A stretch of DNA of 64,000 nt, taken from assembly GCA_045546915.1 (NCBI GenBank), contig JAZQDU010000016.1, positions 28,687 through 92,686 of the forward strand, in the 5' to 3' direction. Positions 17,819 to 26,995 of the stretch are shown here, in pieces (position 1 is the first letter of the stretch; every line of letters begins with the position of its first letter). Source of the stretch: UMGS172 sp045546915. GTDB taxonomy: Bacteria > Bacillota > Clostridia > Oscillospirales > Acutalibacteraceae. Made by a program: the position numbers and the translations under genes. The notes below the pieces were generated by a model, which saw only the letters and a list, made by a program, of their open reading frames with translations, searched no databases and was not told where the DNA came from.

Positions 17819-18349
17819 GTGCAAAATCAAAGTAAATTTAAACTCAGGCGTTTGGCATTTTTAGGTGTCATGACGGCACTTGCTGCCGTTTGCTCATTAA
17901 GTTTTCCTCTTGGACTGACTATAAGAATCGGTGAATTTATAAAGATGTCCCCTGCCTTTTTAGTTGTTGCCATTGTCGGAAACATGTATAGTTTTAAAGA
18001 GGCGGCTCTTGTATCGTTTTTATCAGACCTTATTCAAAGTCTGCTTTTTGGCGGTTTTTCACCGCTGATTTCACTGATTTCTGTTCTAAGCGGTGCCTGT
18101 TTCGGCTTACTTCTTCATGGCACTAATAAAATTAAACGGATTGTTTTAAGCGTGCTTATAACACAAATCATTGGAAGTTTGATTCTGACAACAAGTGTTT
18201 TATGTATTTGGTATTCATTACCCGTAATACCTACTATATATTTCAGAATTATTCAAACCGTTATTATGATAGCGGTTGAAATCCCTGTTTTAATTTTGTT
18301 TTTAAGGATTATCGATATTAACAGCCGACTTAACCGAATTTTACAATAA
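17819..18349 (+). CDS. folT: ECF transporter S component, folate-specific
   Basis: Substrate-binding membrane subunit of an energy-coupling-factor transporter, expected to take up folates with shared EcfA/EcfT units encoded elsewhere. 176 residues with about six hydrophobic segments and the RLAFLGVMTALAAV pattern of S components near the N-terminus. The THF riboswitch in its leader is strong evidence for the substrate. GTG start 7 bases after AAGGAGTG. Confidence 0.92.
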   Translation: MQNQSKFKLRRLAFLGVMTALAAVCSLSFPLGLTIRIGEFIKMSPAFLVVAIVGNMYSFKEAALVSFLSDLIQSLLFGGFSPLISLISVLSGACFGLLLHGTNKIKRIVLSVLITQIIGSLILTTSVLCIWYSLPVIPTIYFRIIQTVIMIAVEIPVLILFLRIIDINSRLNRILQ

Positions 18350-18373
18350 GAATCAATAGGTAAATAATTGATA

Positions 18374-18402
18374 TTGAAAAATTTAAATAATCATGGTATA
18401 AG
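18374..18402 (+). promoter_or_regulatory. Sigma-A type promoter of the FAD protein
   Basis: TTGAAA and TATAAG with 17 bases between them, 32 bases upstream of ATG 18434 and after the folT stop. Confidence 0.5.
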
Positions 18403-18433
18403 TATTATAGATTGTTTAGAAGAGGTGTTGGAT

Positions 18434-19804
18434 ATGAACTATGATGTTATTATTATAGGTGCTGGTCCCGGTGGGATTTATACCGCTTACGAACTTATAG
18501 AGCAAAATCCTACGCTAAAAGTGGCGGTTTTCGAAGCAGGAAACGAACTAAGCAAACGTCATTGTCCTATTGACGGCGAAAAGATTAAAAGTTGCATAAA
18601 CTGTAAAAGTTGCTCAATTATGAGCGGTTTTGGAGGTGCCGGTGCATTTTCCGACGGAAAATATAATATTACTAATGATTTCGGCGGTACTCTTTACCGT
18701 TACATCGGCAAAGATAAGGCTTTGCAACTGATGAAATACGTCGATGAAATTAACATGAACTACGGCGGTAAAGGCACCAAACTTTACTCAACTGCAGGTA
18801 CAAAACTCAAAAAAGAATGTATAACACACGACCTGCATTTACTTGACGCTTCGGTTCGTCATTTAGGAACCGACATCAATTATGTCGTACTTGAAAATCT
18901 CTATTCGCACCTCGAAAGTAAAATTGATTTTTATTTTAACTCGCCTGTTTCTTCGGTAATGAAAACAGACGACGGTTTTGAAATAAACTGTTTAGACAAT
19001 GTATATTTTTCTAAAAAATGCGTAATTTCAGTAGGACGCAGCGGCAGTAAGTGGATGGAAAAGGTATGTAAAGAACTCAAAATACCTACCGAATCCACCA
19101 GAGTTGACATCGGTGTTCGTGTTGAATTACCTGCCGAAGTTTTTTCACATCTTACTGATGAACTTTATGAAAGCAAAATCGTATATTGCACCGAAAAATA
19201 CGGAGATAAAGTTCGTACTTTCTGTATGAATCCCAAAGGTGCAGTTGTTAACGAAAACACCAACGGAATCATTACAGTGAACGGTCACAGTTATGAAGAC
19301 CCTGCAAAACAAACCCAAAACACCAACTTTGCATTGCTGGTTGCCAAACATTTTTCCGAGCCGTTTAAAGATTCTAACGGTTACGGTGAATCAATCGCTA
19401 AACTCAGCAATATGTTAGGCGGCGGTGTTATTGTTCAGCGTTTTGGTGACCTTATTCGCGGCAGGCGTTCTACACAAAGCCGTATTGATGAAGCATTTAT
19501 CACCCCGACATTAAAAGCTACCCCCGGTGATTTAAGCCTTGTATTACCCAAACGTATACTTGACGGAATAATTGATATGATTTATGCACTTGACAAGGTG
19601 GCGCCCGGCACAGCCAACGACGATACTCTGCTTTACGGTGTTGAAGTCAAGTTCTACAATATGGAAGTAACGGTTAATGAAAATCTTGAATCGTGCTATG
19701 ACGGTCTCTATATTATCGGTGACGGAAGCGGTATTACCCACTCTCTCTCGCATGCATCGGCAAGCGGTGTTCATGTAGCACGTCATATCGCGTTGAACAA
19801 ATAA
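18434..19804 (+). CDS. FAD-dependent oxidoreductase-like protein
   Basis: Rossmann-fold flavoprotein of unknown substrate. N-terminal dinucleotide loop DVIIIGAGPGGIYTA, a cysteine-rich CINCKSCSIMSGFG stretch near residues 55-68, then GGAGAFSDGKYN, and a C-terminal GLYIIGDGSGITHSLSHASASG that closes the FAD site. 456 residues from ATG 18434, which follows AGAGGTG. The FSDGK motif is shared with the longer FAD protein at 51132-52718, so both belong to one broad family often annotated as FAD-dependent dehydrogenase. Forms a probable unit with the NodB-like gene 17 bases downstream. Confidence 0.82.
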   Translation: MNYDVIIIGAGPGGIYTAYELIEQNPTLKVAVFEAGNELSKRHCPIDGEKIKSCINCKSCSIMSGFGGAGAFSDGKYNITNDFGGTLYRYIGKDKALQLMKYVDEINMNYGGKGTKLYSTAGTKLKKECITHDLHLLDASVRHLGTDINYVVLENLYSHLESKIDFYFNSPVSSVMKTDDGFEINCLDNVYFSKKCVISVGRSGSKWMEKVCKELKIPTESTRVDIGVRVELPAEVFSHLTDELYESKIVYCTEKYGDKVRTFCMNPKGAVVNENTNGIITVNGHSYEDPAKQTQNTNFALLVAKHFSEPFKDSNGYGESIAKLSNMLGGGVIVQRFGDLIRGRRSTQSRIDEAFITPTLKATPGDLSLVLPKRILDGIIDMIYALDKVAPGTANDDTLLYGVEVKFYNMEVTVNENLESCYDGLYIIGDGSGITHSLSHASASGVHVARHIALNK

Positions 19805-19821
19805 TTATTTTGAGGTAGTTT

Positions 19822-20670
19822 ATGCAATATCAATTCATGCGTTTCCCTGAAGGCAAAACTAAAGCGGTAACATTCAGTTATGATGACAACAATATTGCCA
19901 GCGCAAAACTTGCAGATGTTTTAAGTAGTTATGGATTAAAAGGTACTTTTAATCTTAACTCTGAAAAGCCAACTAACACTTTAAAGCAAGCAGACGTTGA
20001 AGAACATATTATAAAGAACGGTCATGAAGTTGCTGTTCACGGATTAAATCACCGTGCATCAGGCACACTGCGTACCATTGAAGGCATAAAAGATGTTCTT
20101 GATTGCCGTCTCGAATTGGAAAGCAAGTATAACACAATTATACGCGGTATGGCTTACCCTGACACCGGTATTACTCGTTTCCAACCCGGAACAGATTATG
20201 ATTGTGTAAAAAGATATTTAAAAGAACTTGATATTGCATACGCAAGAACCCTTGGCGGTGATAACAATCAATTTTTGCTTCCTACCGATTGGTATGCTTG
20301 GATGCCAACTGTACGTAATCTAAACCCCCGTGTTATGAACTATGTTGATGAATTTCTTGATATCGATGTTAACAATCTTTACAACTCGGTTAGGTATGCC
20401 CGTTTATTCTACATGTGGGGACATGCATATGAATTTGAGCAGGACAACGGTTGGGAACTTTTGGATAATATATGCAAAAAACTTACCAGTAAACCTGATA
20501 TTTGGTATGCTACAAATATTGAAATTTACAACTATGTTGAAGCGTACAAGTCGCTTATTTTCAGTGCTGATTCAAGCATGGTTTTCAACCCTTCGCTTTA
20601 CGAAATATGGTTTGATATCGACCGAAAACTTTATTCCATAAAATCGGGTGAAACTATTAAAATTAAATAA
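19822..20670 (+). CDS. Polysaccharide deacetylase-like (NodB-fold) protein
   Basis: 282-residue protein with the start of a NodB homology domain: TFSYDDNN (in place of TFDDG) and EVAVHGLNH (the His motif). The rest has no further motifs that I can assign. No signal peptide, so probably cytoplasmic and not acting on cell-wall polymer. GAGGTAG precedes ATG 19822. The carbohydrate-deacetylase superfamily is likely; the substrate is unknown. Confidence 0.72.
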   Translation: MQYQFMRFPEGKTKAVTFSYDDNNIASAKLADVLSSYGLKGTFNLNSEKPTNTLKQADVEEHIIKNGHEVAVHGLNHRASGTLRTIEGIKDVLDCRLELESKYNTIIRGMAYPDTGITRFQPGTDYDCVKRYLKELDIAYARTLGGDNNQFLLPTDWYAWMPTVRNLNPRVMNYVDEFLDIDVNNLYNSVRYARLFYMWGHAYEFEQDNGWELLDNICKKLTSKPDIWYATNIEIYNYVEAYKSLIFSADSSMVFNPSLYEIWFDIDRKLYSIKSGETIKIK

Positions 20671-20680
20671 AATTAAAAGA

Positions 20681-20710
20681 AAAAGGTTCCGAAAAAAATC
20701 GGAACCTTTT
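20681..20710. terminator. Bidirectional intrinsic terminator
   Basis: Twelve-base arms AAAAGGTTCCGA and TCGGAACCTTTT with a 6-base A loop between two convergent genes (NodB-like protein and Dabb protein); A and T runs on both sides allow use in both directions. Confidence 0.9.
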
Positions 20711-20714
20711 AATA

Positions 20715-21017
20715 TTAATCTTCAAAATCGAGGCATGAACGCGACTTTGTAAACGGTCGTACATAAGTATCGGCCACAAAAACGTGCTCCGGATGAACGG
20801 CATAGGCTTTAAGTGCTTCAAAACTGTCAAATCCACTATCAAGCATCATATCAGCATTCGATGAAGTAAGTCCGTTAACATTAACCTTAATATATTTAAG
20901 GCCTTCAATTTTTCCGTAAAGCGACTCTAAATGCTTTTTAGCATCATTCTTAACAGTTAACTTTTCAGCATCCGTCAAATCATCCCTTAATTGCCAAAGT
21001 ATAATATGCTTAACCAT
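20715..21017 (-). CDS. Dabb (stress-responsive A/B barrel) domain protein
   Basis: 100-residue dimeric alpha-beta-barrel protein. The pattern MVKHIILWQLRDD at the start and FDSFEALKAYAVHPEHV near the end are characteristic of Dabb domains. Function of bacterial stand-alone members is not established. It sits 2 bases after glgA and is probably the last gene of the glycogen operon, before the shared terminator. Confidence 0.85.
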   Translation of the reverse strand: MVKHIILWQLRDDLTDAEKLTVKNDAKKHLESLYGKIEGLKYIKVNVNGLTSSNADMMLDSGFDSFEALKAYAVHPEHVFVADTYVRPFTKSRSCLDFED

Positions 21018-21019
21018 TT

Positions 21020-22444
21020 TTATCCTTTCCCTAAAACTTCTTTATAAAGTTTAATATAGGTGTTGGCAGATTTACCCCAACTGTTATCACATTCCATAGC
21101 ACGTTTTACAAGAATGTTCCATCCTTCTTTATTCTCATAACCTTTAACGGCACGTTCAACTGCATAAGCCATATCGTGAGCGTTATAATTAGAGAAAGTA
21201 AAGCCGTTGCCCTCATTGTCTCCGCTATCTTTAACAGTATCTTTAAGTCCGCCGGTTTCTCGCACAATGGGAATAGTACCGTAACGAAGTGCTATCATCT
21301 GAGCAAGACCACATGGCTCACTCTTAGAAGGCATAAGGAATATATCTGCACCTGAATATATTTTATGGGCGTAATCAGGCACAAAGCCCAACCTTAAGGA
21401 CACCTTGTCAGGATGCGCTGATGCCATTGAATAGAAAAATGTTTCAAACTCCCATTCACCGCTACCCAAAATAACAAACTGAACATCCAAGTTAAGCATT
21501 TGTTCAAATACGCATTTTACCAAATCAAGACCTTTGTGAGTGACAAGACGCGATACAATACCTATAACCGGAACATCAGGTTTTTGAGGCAAGCCTGCCG
21601 CTTTTTGAAGTTCGGCTTTGTTGGTTGCTTTGCCTGAAACATCTTCTGCACTGTAGTTTGCCCATATATTTGAGTCGGTTTCGGGGTTATAGACTTCGGT
21701 ATCAATACCATTAACAATACCGCTTAGTTTAAAAGCACGGTCACGAATTATACCATCAAGACCATGTGCAAACCAAGGGTCTTTAATTTCCTCTGAGTAG
21801 GTGGGACTAACAGTAGTAACTCGGTCTGCAGTCTCAATAGCACCCTTCATGAGGTTAATACCTCCGTCATACTCCAAAAGGTGTGCGCCCTCACTCGGAA
21901 CACCCAAAACATCCTCTAATATTTCTTTACCGTATTTACCCTGATACTGAATATTATGAATTGTATAAACAGTTTTGATATTTTTGTAAATATCGTTTTT
22001 GCGGTATATTGTATCAAGAAATACGGGAACCAATGCCGTCTGCCAGTCATTACAGTGAATAACATCCGGCACAAAATCTATATGAGGAATCATTTCAAGT
22101 ACTGCTCTGGCAAAAAAGGCGAAACGCTCCGCATCATCGTAGTGACCGTAAAGACCGTTACGCTTAAAATAATACTGATTATCGAGCAGATAGAAAATCA
22201 CACCGTCATGTTTTGCCTCAAAAATGCCACAATACTGCCTACGCCAAGCGACAGGTACGGTAATACTTGTAACAAACTGCATCTTAGAGCGAAGTTCCTC
22301 GCTGACGGTTTCATAAAGGGGCATAACCACTCTGCAACCCACAAGTCTTTTTCTAAGTGCTTTAGGTAACGCACCCGCTACATCCGCAAGACCGCCTGAC
22401 ATGGCGAAAGGATACGCTTCACTTGTTGCATATAAAACTTTCAT
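21020..22444 (-). CDS. glgA: Glycogen synthase (ADP-glucose), GT5
   Basis: Adds glucose from ADP-glucose to growing alpha-1,4-glucan. N-terminal nucleotide-sugar loop SGGLADVAGALPKAL, then VYTIHNIQYQGKYG, and the C-terminal VSRLVTHKGLDLV and SKSEPCGLAQMIALRYGT that form the donor pocket of GT5 enzymes. 474 residues, full length. Last enzyme gene of glgC-glgD-glgA; no branching enzyme or phosphorylase is seen in the window. Confidence 0.96.
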   Translation of the reverse strand: MKVLYATSEAYPFAMSGGLADVAGALPKALRKRLVGCRVVMPLYETVSEELRSKMQFVTSITVPVAWRRQYCGIFEAKHDGVIFYLLDNQYYFKRNGLYGHYDDAERFAFFARAVLEMIPHIDFVPDVIHCNDWQTALVPVFLDTIYRKNDIYKNIKTVYTIHNIQYQGKYGKEILEDVLGVPSEGAHLLEYDGGINLMKGAIETADRVTTVSPTYSEEIKDPWFAHGLDGIIRDRAFKLSGIVNGIDTEVYNPETDSNIWANYSAEDVSGKATNKAELQKAAGLPQKPDVPVIGIVSRLVTHKGLDLVKCVFEQMLNLDVQFVILGSGEWEFETFFYSMASAHPDKVSLRLGFVPDYAHKIYSGADIFLMPSKSEPCGLAQMIALRYGTIPIVRETGGLKDTVKDSGDNEGNGFTFSNYNAHDMAYAVERAVKGYENKEGWNILVKRAMECDNSWGKSANTYIKLYKEVLGKG

Positions 22445-22463
22445 TTTTATAAAATCCTTTCAG

Positions 22464-23579
22464 TTAAACCTCAGAGTTTTTACGAATGTAAATGGGATAA
22501 ATCTCGGTGCCTTTGAGCGTTTTATATGCACCTACGGTAACCTTTTTATCCAAGGTGACATATTTAATCTCGGCATTTTCATTGATAACCGCATCCTGCA
22601 TGACTATACAGTTTTCAACAACTGCTCCGGCACCAACCTTAGCACCTCTGAACAGAACCGAATTGCGAACTGTACCCTCAATTACACAACCGTCAGCAAT
22701 GATTGAATTATGAACCTTGCAATCAAGGCCATAAATTGTGGGCATATCGTCACGTGTTTTGGTAAAAACAGGACGTTCTTTGCAGAAAAGTTCACGTCTT
22801 ACATCAGGACTCGACAAAACTTCATGAGTAATCCTTACGTAACTTTCAGGGCTATCCATAACTGCGGCATAAGGTAAAACCTCATATCCACGGATATCAA
22901 GTGTTTCAAGACCTTGTTGGAAAATATCCCTCGCAAGGCTTGTAAAATTATGTTCATAACCATAATTCACAATCTCAATGAGTTTTTGTTTTGATAAAAC
23001 AGTTATATCAAGGCTAAAATTGCAATCGGAATCACCGGCAGCAAAAGTAATGTCTGTTATTTTATCGCCACATAATTCAAACGACATAACATCGTGATGA
23101 TTTGCAGGCATCCTGCCTTTTTTGTAAGCAATAGTCACATCGGCACCGCTTGCAATGTGTCGCTCAATCATATCACTTAAATCAAAGTTAGTAATAACAT
23201 CGGCATCGCATAACACAACGTATTCTTCCTTTGAATGACGCAAAAAATTCATTGCGCCAAAAAGGCCGTCGATATGTCCGACATAAACCTTTGCCTCATC
23301 ATTAGAATAAGGTGGCAAGAAATACAGACCGCCGTTTTTACGGTCAAGGTCCCATGCCTTACCGGTACCGATATGGTCCATAAGTGACTGGTAGTTAGCC
23401 TTAGTAACAATACCAACCTTAGAAACACCTGCGTTTACAAGGTTAGACAACGAAAAATCTATAAAACGGTAACGTCCGCAAAAAGGAACCGAACCCATTG
23501 ACCTTTTGGCGGTCATTTCTGCCAAAAGTTCGTCATGAACATTAGGAAAAACAAGACCTAAAACATTATTCTTTCTCAT
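22464..23579 (-). CDS. glgD: Glucose-1-phosphate adenylyltransferase subunit GlgD
   Basis: GlgC-like partner subunit that tunes ADP-glucose pyrophosphorylase in Firmicutes. 371 residues: nucleotidyltransferase domain with FCGRYRFIDFSLSNLVNAG, then left-handed beta-helix hexapeptide repeats after about 290. The N-terminal loop lacks the full GGQGSRL pyrophosphorylase signature that GlgC has, as known for GlgD. It overlaps the glgC stop by 4 bases. Confidence 0.95.
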   Translation of the reverse strand: MRKNNVLGLVFPNVHDELLAEMTAKRSMGSVPFCGRYRFIDFSLSNLVNAGVSKVGIVTKANYQSLMDHIGTGKAWDLDRKNGGLYFLPPYSNDEAKVYVGHIDGLFGAMNFLRHSKEEYVVLCDADVITNFDLSDMIERHIASGADVTIAYKKGRMPANHHDVMSFELCGDKITDITFAAGDSDCNFSLDITVLSKQKLIEIVNYGYEHNFTSLARDIFQQGLETLDIRGYEVLPYAAVMDSPESYVRITHEVLSSPDVRRELFCKERPVFTKTRDDMPTIYGLDCKVHNSIIADGCVIEGTVRNSVLFRGAKVGAGAVVENCIVMQDAVINENAEIKYVTLDKKVTVGAYKTLKGTEIYPIYIRKNSEV

Positions 23580-24793
23580 AGTTTTCCACCGTCCTCTACG
23601 TTCTCTCTAATCATCTGCGATGCTGAAATAACGGCATTTTTGCCAATATTTATACCGGCACCAACAACAGTTACACCCCAATTTGAGAGGTCTGACATAT
23701 CCTCAGGTTTTTGACCCACAACTGCACCTTCGTCGATTACCGAGTTTTCGGCAACAATGGCATATTGCACCGTTGCGCCTTTTTTAATAACAGCACCCGG
23801 CATAACAAGTGATGATTGCACCGTTGCGCCTTCTTCGACTATTACATTGTCAAATAAAATAGAGAAATCCACCTTGCCATAAATTTCACATCCTTCGGTG
23901 ATAAGCGAATTTTGCACCAAAGCAGTGTCAGCAATATACTGAGGCGGTGCCGACGGTGTTCTCGAATATATTCTCCAATTTTTATCCGACAAATCAAGCT
24001 TAATCTTGGGGTCAAGCAAATCAAGGTTTGCCTCCCACAACGAATCAATCGTTCCTACATCTTTCCAATAATCATCAAAACGATAAACCACCATTTTTTC
24101 GCCTGCGTTCAGCATGTTGGGGATTATGTTCTTACCAAAGTCGTTAGAAGAATTGGGGTCTGCCTCATCTTCTTCCAAATATTTGCGAAGTTTATCCCAC
24201 GAAAAAACGTAAATACCCATCGAAGCCAAATTACTCTTGGGTTCCTTCGGTTTTTCCTGGAACTCATAAATAGTGCCATCCTCGTTAGCATTCATAATGC
24301 CGAAACGAGAAGCCTCCTCCATAGGAACCTCAATAACAGCAATGGTGCAGTCTGCACCCGATTCCTTATGCTTGGCAATCATTTTGCTATAATCCATCTT
24401 ATAAATATGGTCACCGGAAAGTATAAGAACATACTCAGGGTCATAACGCTTTATAAACTCAATATTCTGATAAATTGCATTAGCAGTACCTTTATACCAA
24501 TCACCGCCCTTATTGTTCTGATAAGGGGGAAGAATATGAACACCGCCATATGAACGGTCAAGGTCCCACGGTTTTCCCGAACCGATATAATCGTTAAGTT
24601 CAAGCGGTGAATACTGCGTAAGAACACCAACCGTATCAATACCAGAATTGGTACAGTTGGATAAAGGAAAATCGATTATCCTATACTTACCTCCGTAAGG
24701 TACCGCCGGTTTAGCAATGCGCTGCGTAAGCACACCAAGACGGCTACCCTGTCCACCTGCCAACAGCATAGCGACGCATTCTGTTTTTTTCAC
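23576..24793 (-). CDS. glgC: Glucose-1-phosphate adenylyltransferase catalytic subunit
   Basis: Makes ADP-glucose from glucose 1-phosphate and ATP, the committed step of glycogen synthesis. Catalytic loop LAGGQGSRLGVLTQ, KPAVPYGGKYRIIDFPLSN and a C-terminal beta-helix. 405 residues. GTG start at 24793 with AGGAG 9 bases upstream. First gene of glgC-glgD-glgA. The 280 bases upstream hold only a weak candidate promoter (a TATAAT near 24880) and the terminator of the next gene. Confidence 0.96.
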   Translation of the reverse strand: MKKTECVAMLLAGGQGSRLGVLTQRIAKPAVPYGGKYRIIDFPLSNCTNSGIDTVGVLTQYSPLELNDYIGSGKPWDLDRSYGGVHILPPYQNNKGGDWYKGTANAIYQNIEFIKRYDPEYVLILSGDHIYKMDYSKMIAKHKESGADCTIAVIEVPMEEASRFGIMNANEDGTIYEFQEKPKEPKSNLASMGIYVFSWDKLRKYLEEDEADPNSSNDFGKNIIPNMLNAGEKMVVYRFDDYWKDVGTIDSLWEANLDLLDPKIKLDLSDKNWRIYSRTPSAPPQYIADTALVQNSLITEGCEIYGKVDFSILFDNVIVEEGATVQSSLVMPGAVIKKGATVQYAIVAENSVIDEGAVVGQKPEDMSDLSNWGVTVVGAGINIGKNAVISASQMIRENVEDGGKL

Positions 24794-25071
24794 TTTGGGT
24801 CACTCCTTGCTTTTTTTGTTTATTTAAATCGGTTCGGACAAGATTTTAAAATCCTGAAGTCTCCGTAAAAACCTCTTATAACTATTATATACCCATAATT
24901 TTCCAAATATCATATTACAATTATATTTTAACAGTTGTTTATTAAAATTTCAATAGCAAATTTAGTATTTTTCCATTTAGAGCATAAGTATTTTGGGAAA
25001 TAATTTGTGCAAATTTGACAAAAAACAAGCATTTTCAGTCTTTAATAAGTTATCTGCTACCATAAATAACA

Positions 25072-25103
25072 AAAAGACCGCCGAAACTGACCGTTTCGGC
25101 GGT
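25072..25103 (-). terminator. Intrinsic terminator of the Cys-rich protein gene
   Basis: Eleven-base arms ACCGCCGAAAC and GTTTCGGCGGT around a 5-base loop with CTTTTTG on the minus strand. Confidence 0.9.
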
Positions 25104-25109
25104 GTAAAT

Positions 25110-25940
25110 TTAATCGTCACATTCGTCACAGGTTGTGCAACCGCAACCGTTATCGGCGTCACATGGGCGGGGCGGGAAAAAGTCATCGGTCGGAAACTTA
25201 ATTTTTCTAAAAACGTCACACGGTGAATCGGTAGAATCGTTGCATTGCTTTTCAGGAATACAGAAGTCATACACAGGAATAAGCATTTGAACATTACGAA
25301 TAAGTTGGATTATTGTAAAAAGCCCAAGCGTTACATATACGGTATTATTACCGGAATGGGATGATGTGTCAATTGTACCACCAACTGCCGAACAAACCCT
25401 TGCCGGCATAAATCCGGGTAGGTCGGGACAGGCTTTGGCACAGCCAAGTTTTGCTGACAATGCTATAGGGTCTACGCTCTGCACAACACATTTAGGACTG
25501 TTGCCGCCAAACACTGAGCGTTTAGGACAGTTTTCTTCGGCAATATATTCATTTGTAAATGTTTTTACGTTGCCCTCACTACCATAAAGAATGGCTTTTT
25601 TGCTGTAAAAACAAATGCCGTGAACCAAGCACGGACAGGTGTGCGGTGCCGAGAAAACATCTACATCGACAAGGAAAAAGAACGTAAGGTCGCAGGCATA
25701 AAAGCCTCGGTTAAATGTTACGGCTTCTACGTCAATATTTACGTCTATAACCTCGGCCGATTTAATACGTACACTAACAGCATTGTTAACAAGTTGCTGG
25801 TCTTCGGGTGAAAAATAGCACCTTAGGTCGGTAAGGCAATCGCGGTCACAACACGAGTCGTAAACTCTGCCGGCATCAATGCAAACTGCTTCCTTGAAGG
25901 ATGAAGACGATGTCGGGCAGTTCTCTCTGATTTCTGCCAT
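25110..25940 (-). CDS. Cysteine-rich conserved protein, possibly spore-related
   Basis: 276 residues with about 23 cysteines, including a paired CCDRDC near residue 30 and a C-terminal tail CGCTTCDEC. No signal peptide or membrane segment is evident. The middle has alternating hydrophobic strands (VIDVNIDVEAVTF, CDLTFFFLVDVDVF) like a beta-sandwich. I recall similar sequences across Clostridia but no named function; an abundant Cys-rich structural protein, such as a spore-surface component, is a guess. ATG 25940 follows AAGGAGG with 6 bases between. It stands alone with its own terminator. Confidence 0.7.
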   Translation of the reverse strand: MAEIRENCPTSSSSFKEAVCIDAGRVYDSCCDRDCLTDLRCYFSPEDQQLVNNAVSVRIKSAEVIDVNIDVEAVTFNRGFYACDLTFFFLVDVDVFSAPHTCPCLVHGICFYSKKAILYGSEGNVKTFTNEYIAEENCPKRSVFGGNSPKCVVQSVDPIALSAKLGCAKACPDLPGFMPARVCSAVGGTIDTSSHSGNNTVYVTLGLFTIIQLIRNVQMLIPVYDFCIPEKQCNDSTDSPCDVFRKIKFPTDDFFPPRPCDADNGCGCTTCDECDD

Positions 25941-26090
25941 AAAAATCCTCCTTATGCACTTTATGTGCAATTATAATATCAGTCAAGCATCGTGCGGTTT
26001 TTCTGCCGAGACTTAACTTCCTTACCAATTTATTCATTTAGGCTTGTCACGGTTACACATTTAGTACCAATACTGCTTCATATATATTGT

Positions 26091-26119
26091 TTGACAAATA
26101 ATAGAATTTGTTATAGAAT
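26091..26119 (+). promoter_or_regulatory. Sigma-A type promoter of uppP-coaX
   Basis: TTGACA and TAGAAT spaced by 17 bases, 25 bases upstream of the uppP start. Confidence 0.7.
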
Positions 26120-26143
26120 AATTGACGGAAAGGGGAAAATAAT

Positions 26144-26995
26144 ATGTCTGCTTTTTTTGAGATTATAAAATCAGTACTCTACGGCATTATTGAAGGTATT
26201 ACCGAATGGTTGCCCGTCAGCAGTACCGGTCACCTTATCTTATTTGAGGAACTTTTTTGGAAAAATTCTGATGCATCTTTTATGGAGATGTTTCGTGTTG
26301 TAATCCAACTTGGTGCTATTCTGGCAGTTATATGCATGTATTTTAGAAAACTTAATCCTTTTTCACCAAAGAAGGATTCGGTTGCCAAAAAGTCAACTTG
26401 GGAAATGTGGTTTAAGGTAATTATCGCCTGCCTTCCTGCCGCAATTATAGGACTTCCCTTTAATGACGCCATCGATGCTTATTTTTATAACTTCCCCACC
26501 GTTGCAACAACACTTGTAATATACGGCATTATATTTGTAGTAATTGAATCGGTTAAACGAAAAGAGCCCCGCATAAACGATATTTCGCAAATGTCGTATA
26601 AAACCGCATTACTTATAGGTGCCATTCAACTTTTGTCCTTAATACCGGGAACTTCACGCTCGGGGGTTACCATTATCGGCGCCATGCTACTCGGCTGTTC
26701 GCGTGCAGTCGCTGCTGAATTTTCTTTCTTCCTCGCAATTCCCGTTATGTTTGGCGCAAGCCTTCTGAAATGTGCTTCCTACGTTAAAGATTTGGCAGAT
26801 AACACAGCGGCAACCTTTAATACCGTTCAATTTGCTGTGCTTTTCACCGGCATGCTTGTAGCCTTCGTAGTTTCTATGCTTGCCATTAAATTTTTAACCG
26901 ATTATGTTAAAAAGCGTAATTTCAAGCCGTTTGGATATTACCGCATTATACTCGGTATAATTTTATTAGGATATTATTTTATTTTTGTGAGATGA
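26144..26995 (+). CDS. uppP: Undecaprenyl-diphosphate phosphatase (BacA/UppP)
   Basis: Integral membrane phosphatase recycling the lipid carrier of cell-wall synthesis and giving some bacitracin tolerance. Family motifs EGITEWLPVSSTGHL near 16-30 and PGTSRSGVTI near 170 are intact, in a 283-residue protein with about eight membrane segments. AAGGGG-type site before ATG 26144. It overlaps coaX by 4 bases. Confidence 0.96.
   Translation: MSAFFEIIKSVLYGIIEGITEWLPVSSTGHLILFEELFWKNSDASFMEMFRVVIQLGAILAVICMYFRKLNPFSPKKDSVAKKSTWEMWFKVIIACLPAAIIGLPFNDAIDAYFYNFPTVATTLVIYGIIFVVIESVKRKEPRINDISQMSYKTALLIGAIQLLSLIPGTSRSGVTIIGAMLLGCSRAVAAEFSFFLAIPVMFGASLLKCASYVKDLADNTAATFNTVQFAVLFTGMLVAFVVSMLAIKFLTDYVKKRNFKPFGYYRIILGIILLGYYFIFVR

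Noticed and set aside
24794..25071. Possible small gene between glgC and the Cys-rich gene
   Set aside because: No frame with a start signal; the region is AT-rich leader sequence with only a weak TATAAT.
25366..25811. Plus-strand frames opposite the Cys-rich gene
   Set aside because: The minus-strand gene has a perfect ribosome-binding site and terminator; the frames are shadows.
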